NCBI GenBank assembly: GCA_036346225.1 | Contig: JARFIW010001319.1 | Coordinates: 516,501 to 580,500 of the forward strand | Reading direction: 5' to 3' | Source of the DNA: Platerodrilus igneus | Lineage: Eukaryota > Arthropoda > Insecta > Coleoptera > Lycidae | Length of the DNA stretch: 64,000 nt | Shown here: in pieces, positions 56,992-64,000 of the stretch | Numbering within the stretch: position 1 is the stretch's first letter | Layout of the letters: every line of letters begins with the position of its first letter | Notes under the pieces: model-generated | Told to the model about the DNA's origin: nothing | Seen by the model: only the letters and a program-made list of their open reading frames with translations | The model's database searches: none | Translations under genes and position numbers: made by a program

Positions 56992-59900
56992 AATTAACCG
57001 ACTTAGCAGAATTAACCATTGTATCCGGCTTAACCGATTAGGCTGAATTCATCGCTTTGGCGGGCTTGACCAGCTTGCCCGACTTGATCGACTAAACCGA
57101 CTTAATCGGATCGACCGGCTTGATCAACTTAACTGACTTGGCCAACTTGACTGACTTAGTCGTCATAGCTTGGTTAACCGGCTAGGCCGACTTCAACGGC
57201 TTGTCCGACATGACCGACTTGACTTAGCCGGCTTTACAGACTTAGCCGGCTTAAGCAACCTAGCCGGCTAAACCTACTTAACCGGTATAACCGGCTTATC
57301 CGGATTAACCGACTAACCAAGTTAACCGGCTTAACCGTTGTAACCAGCTTAACCATTGTAACCGGATTAATCGACTTAACTGACTCGGCCGACTTCATTG
57401 GCTTGAGCAGCTTACCCGACTTGATCGACTTTGTCGCCTAAACAGACTTAGCCCGCATAGCCGGTTTATTCGGCTTAACCGACTCACCCAACTTAACCCA
57501 CTTAGCCTACTTCACAAACTAGGCTAACTTAACCTGCTTAACCGACTTAACCTACTTGAACGGCTTGACCGACTTGTTCGACATGAACGACTTATCCGGC
57601 TTAACCGACTTATCCGATTTAACCGACTTAACCGTTGTAATCTGCTTAATCGACTTAACCGACTAGGCTGACGTCATCGGCTTGACGAGCAAGCCCGACT
57701 AAACCAATTTAGCCGCCTTAACCAACCTACTCAACTGACTTAACAGATTGAACGGTATAACGGACTTAACAGGTTTAATCGACTAAACTAGCTTAACCGA
57801 CTAGGTCGGCTTGACCGTTTTAACCGACTAGGCCGACTTCACTGGCCTGACCTGCTTGCTCGACTTGACCGACTTAATCGGCATTACGGACTTTACCGAC
57901 TTAACCTATTTAGCGACTTAACCAACCCACTTAGCCGACGTGAACTGCTTGACAAACTTGACCCACTTAGCTGGCTTAACCGTTTTAACGGTTTAAACGA
58001 CTTAACCGATTTAAGCGACTTAGCCAACTTAACCATTGTAACCAGCTTCACCGACATAAGGTCGAATTCATCGGTTTGACGGACTCGACCAGCTTGCCCG
58101 AGTTTATCGACTTAGCCGACTTAACCAGGTTAACCGACTTATCCAACTTAGCAGCCTTAATTGGTTTAACCCACTTAACCGGTTTAACCGACTTAAGCGG
58201 TTTAATCGACTTAACAGGTTTAACCGACTAGGCCTGCTATGCTGTCTTCACCTGCTTGACCGACTTAAATGATTTAGCCCGGTTAACCGGCTTTACCGAC
58301 TTAAACGACCAGGCAGACTTCACTGGCTTGCCCGACATGACCGACCTAGTCGGGATAACTGGTTTAACCAACTTAATAGGTTTAACCTGCTAGGCCGGCT
58401 TAACCGGTTTAACCGACAAGCCTGGCTATGCCGACGTCATTGGCTTGACCGACGTCATCGTCTTGACCGACTTATCCGGCTTAAACAACTTAACCTACTT
58501 AGGCCGTTTAACCGGCTCAACCGACTTCACTGGCTTAACGGAGTAGGCCGACTCCACCTATATCACCGACCTTGCCGACTTATGCGGCTTAACCGACTTA
58601 GCCGGCTAGGGCGATATATCCGGCTTATCTATCTAAACCGGTTTGATAGGCGTAACCGACTTAAGCGATTTAGAAGACTTGATTGGCTTAGCCGACTAAA
58701 CTTAGTCGATTTTGCCGACTTAATCGACAAGGCCGACTTAATCGGCTTGACCGACTTAACCAGGTTAATTTGCTCAACCGACGTAGCCGATTTAACCTAG
58801 TTTAGCGACTTAACCTATTTAGAAGACTTGCACGGCTTGGCCGACACAGCGTCTTAACCGACTAAACCAACTTGACCGACTTGACAGACCTAACCGATGA
58901 GGTCAACTTTATCGGCTTGAGTAGCTTGCCCGACTTAGCTGGCAAGTTTCGGCTAAACCGGCTTAGCCAATTTAGTCGACTTAACGACTCGACCTACTTG
59001 ACCAACTGAGCTGGCTTAGTTGGCTTACTTAACCGTCTTAGCTGACTTAACCTACTTAGCCGACTTAAACGACTAGCCAGTTTAACAGGCTTAACCAGTT
59101 TAACCGACTCAACAGTCTTAACCGGTTTAACACACTTAACAGGTTTAATCCGGTGAACTGGCTAAATCGACTAGACCGGCTTGACCATTTTAACCGGCTT
59201 AATCGACTTCACCGGCTTGACCGACTTAGCCAGCTTAAACGACTTAGCCGACTTAACCGATGTAGGCGGCTTCGCCGGCATAAAAAACTAGGCCAACTTC
59301 ACCGTTTTGACTGGTTAGCCCGACATGACCGACCTAGTCGACTTAATCAATTTAACCGGCTTCACCGACTTAGCCGGCTAAACCGACTTAGTTGATTTAA
59401 GCGACTTTATCGAATTAACCTACTTTTCCGACTTACCTGTTTAGTCGTCTTGAACGGCTTACTGACTTGACGGGCTTAACCAATTTACCCGACTTAACCG
59501 TCTTATTCGGCTTAATCGACTAGGCCTCTGTCACCGATCTGCCCGGGTTGACCGACTTAGCCGACATAATCGGCGTTACCGACTTAGCCGGTGTAAGCGA
59601 CTTAGCCAACTTAAGCGACTTACTCAACTTAGCCGATTTAACCGACTTAGCAGAATTAATCGTTGTATCCGGCTTAACCGACTAGGCCGAAGTCATCGCT
59701 TTGGCGGGCTTGACCTGCTTGCCCGACTAAACCTACTTAATCGGATAGACCCGCTTAACTGACTTAGCCTGTTTTACAGATTTAACCGGTTTAACTGATT
59801 AGGCTGGGTATGCTAATCCCACCCGCTTGATCAACTTAACCGACTTGGCCAACTTAACTTCCTTAGCCGTCTTAGCTTGGTTAACCGGCTAGGCCGATTT

Positions 59901-61848
59901 CAACGACTTGCCCGACATGACCGACTTGACTTAACAGACTTAGCCGGCTTAAGCGACTTAGCCAGTTTAACCGACTAAGCCGGCTAAACCTACTTAACCG
60001 GCATATCCGGATTAACCGACTTTACCGAGTTAACCAGCTTAATCTTTGAAACCGGCTTAACCATTGTAGCCGGATTAACCGACATAACCGGATTAACAGA
60101 CTTAACTGACTAGGCCGATTTCATTGGCTTGAGAAGCTTACTCGTCTTGATCGATTTTGCTGCCTAAACAGACTTAGCCGGCATAGCCGGTTTATTCGGC
60201 TTAACCGACTCAGCCAACTTAACCGACTTATCCTACTTGACTGACTAGGCTAACCTAACCGACTTACCTACTTAACTGACAAAACCTACTTATCCGACTA
60301 GAACGGCTTGACCGACTTGTTCGACATGAACGACTTATCCGACTTATCCGATTTAATCGGCCTAACCGGTGTAACCTGCTTAACCAACTTAACCAACTAG
60401 GCAGAGTAGGCTGACATCATCGGATTGACAAGCATGCTCGACTAAACCAATTTAGCCGGCTTAAGCGACTGAACCGGTTTAACGGACTTAACAGGTTTAA
60501 TCAGTTAAACTAGCTTAATCAAATAGGCCGGCTTGACCGTTTTAACCGACTAGGCCGACTCTACCGGCCTAACCGGCTTATTTAACTTGACCGACTTAAT
60601 CGGCATTACCGACTTTGCCGGTTTAACCGACTATACCTATTTAGCGACTTAACCTACTTAGCCGACGTGAACGGTTTGACAGACTTAACCCACTTAGCCA
60701 GCTTAACCGTTTTAACGACTTAACCGATTCAAGCGACTTAGCCAACCTGTAACCGGCTTCACCAACACAAGGTCGAATTAATTGGTTTGTCGGGCTTGAC
60801 CAGCTTGCCCGAGTTTATCGACTTAGCCGACTTAACCAGGTTAACCGATTTAGCAGCCTTAACAGGTTTAACCGACTAGGCCTGATATGCCGTCTTCACC
60901 GGCTTGACCAACTTGAATGGCTTGCTCGACATACCGACCTAGCCGGCTTAACCGGTTTAATCAACTTGACAGGTTTAACAGGCTAGGTCGGCTTAACCGG
61001 TTTAATCGACTAACCTGGCTATGCCGACGTCATCGGCTTGACCTACTTGAACGGCTTGGTCGACTTATACGTCTTAAACGCCATAAGCCGCATAACCGAA
61101 TTAGCCCAGTTAACCGGCTTAACCGATTTTACTGACTTAACCGGCTAGGCCGACTCCACCGACATCACCGACTTAACCAACTTAGCCGGCTAGGCCGATA
61201 TAGCCGGCTTATCCATCTAAACCGGTTTAATAGGCTAAACCGATTTAGAAGACTTGAACGGCTTGGTCCACTAAACTAACTTAGCCGATTTTGCCGACTT
61301 AATCAGCTTGACGGACTTAACCAGCTTCATCGGCTTAACCGACTTAGCCCACTTAACCTAATTTAGCCGACTTATCCTATTTAAAAAACTTGCACGGCTT
61401 GGTCGACACGGCCGTCTTAACCGACTAAACCAACTTAGCCGATTTGACAGACCTAACCGACGAGGTCAACTTCATCGGCTTAACCAGCTTGCGCGACTTA
61501 GCTGGCAAATTTCGGCTAAACCGACTTAACCAACTTAGTCGACGTAACCGACTCGACCTACTTGACCAACTGGGCTGACTTAGTCGGCTTACTTAACCTT
61601 CTTAGCCGACTTAACCTACTGAAACGGCTTGACCGACTTAATCGTTGTAACAGGCTTAACCGCGACTAAGCCCACTTAATCGACTTGGCCGTCTTTACCA
61701 GCTTATCCCACTTGGCCGGTTTAACCGACTTAACTGGTTTGATCGACTTAACTGGCATCACCGACTATACCGTTTAAACCGGCTTAACCGACTAGGCCGA
61801 CTTCATAGGCTTGGCCGATTTAATTGACCTAACCGTTTTAGCCGTTCA
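56992..61848 (+). repeat. 9 bp satellite, main forward array with higher-order repeat
   Basis: CTTAACCGR-type units throughout with C-rich strand on top. Longer blocks recur about 2.6-2.7 kb apart: ATCGCTTTGGCGGGCTTGAC at about 57040 and 59697; CAGCTTGCCCGAGTTTATCG at about 58090 and 60800; TTAGCTGGCAAGTTTCGGCT at about 58936 and, with one change, 61500. All frames are open for long runs only because of the period, so the Leu/Asn/Arg-rich frames (58582, 59153, 60917) are not genes. Confidence 0.95.
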
Positions 61849-64000
61849 GGTCGGCTAAATAGGTTAAGTCGGCTAAGTTAGGTAAAGTCGGCTAAGTCGG
61901 TTAAGCCGGTCAAGTCGGGCAAGCGGGTGAAGTTGACGAAGTTGACATTGTCGGTTACGTCTGTCAAGTCGACTAAATCGACTAAGTTGGTTTAGTCGGT
62001 TAAGCTGGTTAAGACGGCTAAATCGGTTAAAACGCTCTCAGTCGATCAAAGCGTGCATGTCTTCTAAATAGTTTAAGTCGGCGAAGTTAGGTTAGGTCGG
62101 CTAAGCCGGTTAAACTGGTCAAGTCGATGTAGTCGGCCTTGTCGGTTAAGTCGGCTAGGCCGGCAAAATCGGCTAAGTTAGTTTAGTCGGCTAAGCCGGT
62201 CAAGTCTTCAAAATAGGTTAAGTCGGCTAAGCCTATTAAAACGATTTAAATGGATAAGCCAGCTATGTCAACCTAGCCGACGTAGTTGGTTAAGCATCCT
62301 AAGTCGGCAAAGTCGGTCATGTCGGGCAAGCCAGTCAAATCGATGGAGTCGGTTAAGCCAGTGAAGTCGGTTAGGCCGGTTAACATTTGTAAGTCGGTTA
62401 AGTTGTTTAAGCTGGATAAGTCGGTCAAGCCGATGACGTCAGCATAGCCGGCCTAGCCGTTTAAACTTTTTAAGTCGGCTAAACCGGTTAAGCCGGCTAG
62501 GTCGGTCATGTCGGACAAGCCGGTAAAATCAGCCTAGTCAGTTAAGTCTGCGAAGCCGGTTAACAGAGCTAAGTCGACTAAGTCGGTTAAATCGTTTAAG
62601 TCGGTAAAGCCGTTCAACTCGATCAAGCCGGTGGAGACGGCATAGCCATCCTAGTCGGTTAAATCTGTTGAAATGGTTAAACCGATTAAGTCGGTTAACC
62701 TGTTAAGGCTGCTAAGTCGGTTAATCGGTTAAGCTGGTTAAGTCGGCTAAGTCGATCAACTCGGCAAGCTGGTAAGCCCGTCAAACCGATAAATTTGGCC
62801 TTGTGTCGGTGAAGCCGGTTACAACGGTTAAGTCGGCTAATTTGGCTAAGTCGCTTAAATTGGTTAAGTCGTTTTAGCCGTTAAAACGGTTAAGCCGGCT
62901 AAGTGGGTCAAGTCGGTCAAGCCGATTATGTCGGCTAAGTAGGTTAAGTCGCTAAGTAGGTTAAGTAGCTAAATAGGTTAAGTCGGTAATGGCAATTAAT
63001 TCGGTCAAGTCGAGCAAGCCGGTGAAGTCTGACTAGTCGGTTAAAACGATCAAGCTAGTTTAGCCGATTGAACTTATTAAGTCCGTTAAACCGGTTTAGT
63101 CTGTTAAGTCGGGTTAAGTCGCTAAGTAGGTTAAGTAGCTAAATAGGTTAAGTCGGTAATGGCAATTAATTCGGTCAAGTCGAGAAAGCCGGTAAAGTCT
63201 GACTAGTCGGTTAAAACGATCAAGCTAGTTTAGCCGATTGAACTTATTAAGTCCGTTAAACCGGTTCAGTCTGTTAAGTCGGGTAAAACGATTAAGTGGC
63301 AAGTCGGCTACATTGGTTAAGTCGGGCAAGCTGGTTCAGCCGATGACGATAGCCTAGTCTGCATAGTTGGTTAAGTCGGTTGAGCAGGCTAAAACGGTTA
63401 ATCCGGTTAAATCGGATAACTCAGTTAAGCCGGATAAGTTGTTCATGTCGAACAATTCGGTCAAGCCGTTCAAACCGGTTAAGTAGGTTAAGTCAGCTAA
63501 GTAGGTTAAGCCGGTTGAGTTAGCCTAGCCGGTCAAGTAGGCTATGTCGGTTAATTAGGTTAAGTCGGCTAAATTGTCTGAGTCGGATAAGCCAAATAAA
63601 CCGGCTATGCCGGCTAAGTCTGTCTAGGCGGCAAAGTCGGTCAAGTCGGGTAAGCTGCTCAAGCCGGACAAGCCGATGAAGTCGATCTAGTCAGTTAAGT
63701 CGGTTAATCTGGTTAAGGCGGATAATCCGGTTAAGTCAGTTAATCCGGTCACTATGGTTAAGCCGGTTAAACGGATTAGTCAGTTAACTCGGTTAAGTCG
63801 GTATACCCAGCGTAGTCAGTTAAACCGGTTAAGCCTGTTAAACCGGCCTAGTTGGTTAGACCGGTTAAGTCTCTTAAGCCGGCTAAGTCAGTTAAACCGG
63901 TCAATCCGATTAAGTCGGCTTAGTCGATCAAGTTGGGCAAGCTAGTCAAGCCCGCCAAAGCGATGAATTCGACCTAGTCGGTTAATTTTGTTAAGTCGGT
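61849..64000 (-). repeat. 9 bp satellite, inverted array
   Basis: Near 61849 the top strand changes from CTTAACCG to CGGTTAAG units and stays so to the window end. The order of recognisable blocks is reversed relative to the forward array. The complement of 62800-62840 matches 60735-60780, that of 63420-63480 matches 60300-60350, and that of 63900-63970 matches 59680-59740. The sum of paired coordinates is near 123.6 kb, placing the dyad at about 61.8 kb. Confidence 0.93.
62946..63290. repeat. 170 bp direct tandem duplication within the satellite
   Basis: The block beginning GCTAAGTAGGTTAAGTAGCT occurs at 62951 and 63121. The two copies run nearly identical for 170 bases, including GGTAATGGCAATTAATTCGG and TTTAGCCGATTGAACTTATT. 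They are far more alike than neighbouring satellite units, so this is a recent event. Confidence 0.92.

Noticed and set aside
58582..63945. Leu-Asn-Arg-repeat proteins in the satellite
   Set aside because: A 9 bp period keeps frames open and gives 3-residue repeats. There is no other sign of coding.
56992..64000. Telomeric repeat array
   Set aside because: The unit is 9 bp with CG in it, not TTAGG or a known variant. It is only TTAA/CC-rich. I keep telomere proximity as an untested possibility.

Overview
This is eukaryotic, AT-rich, repeat-dominated DNA, almost certainly from an arthropod and probably an insect. I infer this from the mix of mobile elements: R1-group LINEs, an RTE LINE, a Jockey/CR1-type LINE tail, Gypsy elements, an errantivirus-type env, a mariner-like transposase and a hAT-type zinc finger. 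There are no bacterial-style operons. No complete single-copy host gene can be modelled. I cannot name the species.

Layout, 0-23 kb: GT-rich simple repeat; Gypsy integrase remnant (400-1250, -) with a possible LTR/primer-binding site at 2108-2371; a 37-38 bp minisatellite (3781-4076); a 5'-truncated LINE (6573-7535, -); two errantivirus 3' halves facing away from each other as a 3.8 kb imperfect inverted repeat (8874-12655); a LINE endonuclease remnant (12660-13200); a fold-back element with long terminal inverted arrays (15553-16856); two tRNA-derived SINEs with perfect target duplications (17603-17889, 20129-20423); a hAT-type zinc-finger remnant (18100-18390); a Gypsy gag-like remnant (19386-19880); and an RTE LINE (20596-22930).

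23-44 kb: a decayed Gypsy gag-pol on the minus strand (23452-27680), head to head with a plus-strand gag piece; long stretches with no recognisable content; an AT-armed hairpin (33809-33968); a 3'UTR remnant of the LINE found intact downstream (34846-35330); a mariner remnant (35645-36000); and a broken multi-exon zinc-finger gene (38598-44530) whose intron holds a 3.8 kb array of a 7 bp unit.

44.5-64 kb: a satellite built on a 9 bp unit (CTTAACCGR) with a higher-order repeat of about 2.6-2.7 kb that flips orientation near 61.85 kb. Two different R1-group LINEs (44841-52195, nearly full length; 52406-56991, 5'-truncated) are inserted in it. They have the same orientation and the same phase of the 9 bp unit, with 12-14 bp target duplications both ending CCGACTTA. 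This suggests satellite-targeted LINEs, comparable to telomere-repeat-targeted relatives. The first LINE's 3' end carries a 30-base hairpin with a UNCG tetraloop. The same hairpin is the 3' end of both SINEs, so this LINE family is a good candidate for the machinery that mobilised the SINEs. These two linked systems are the main result of the window.
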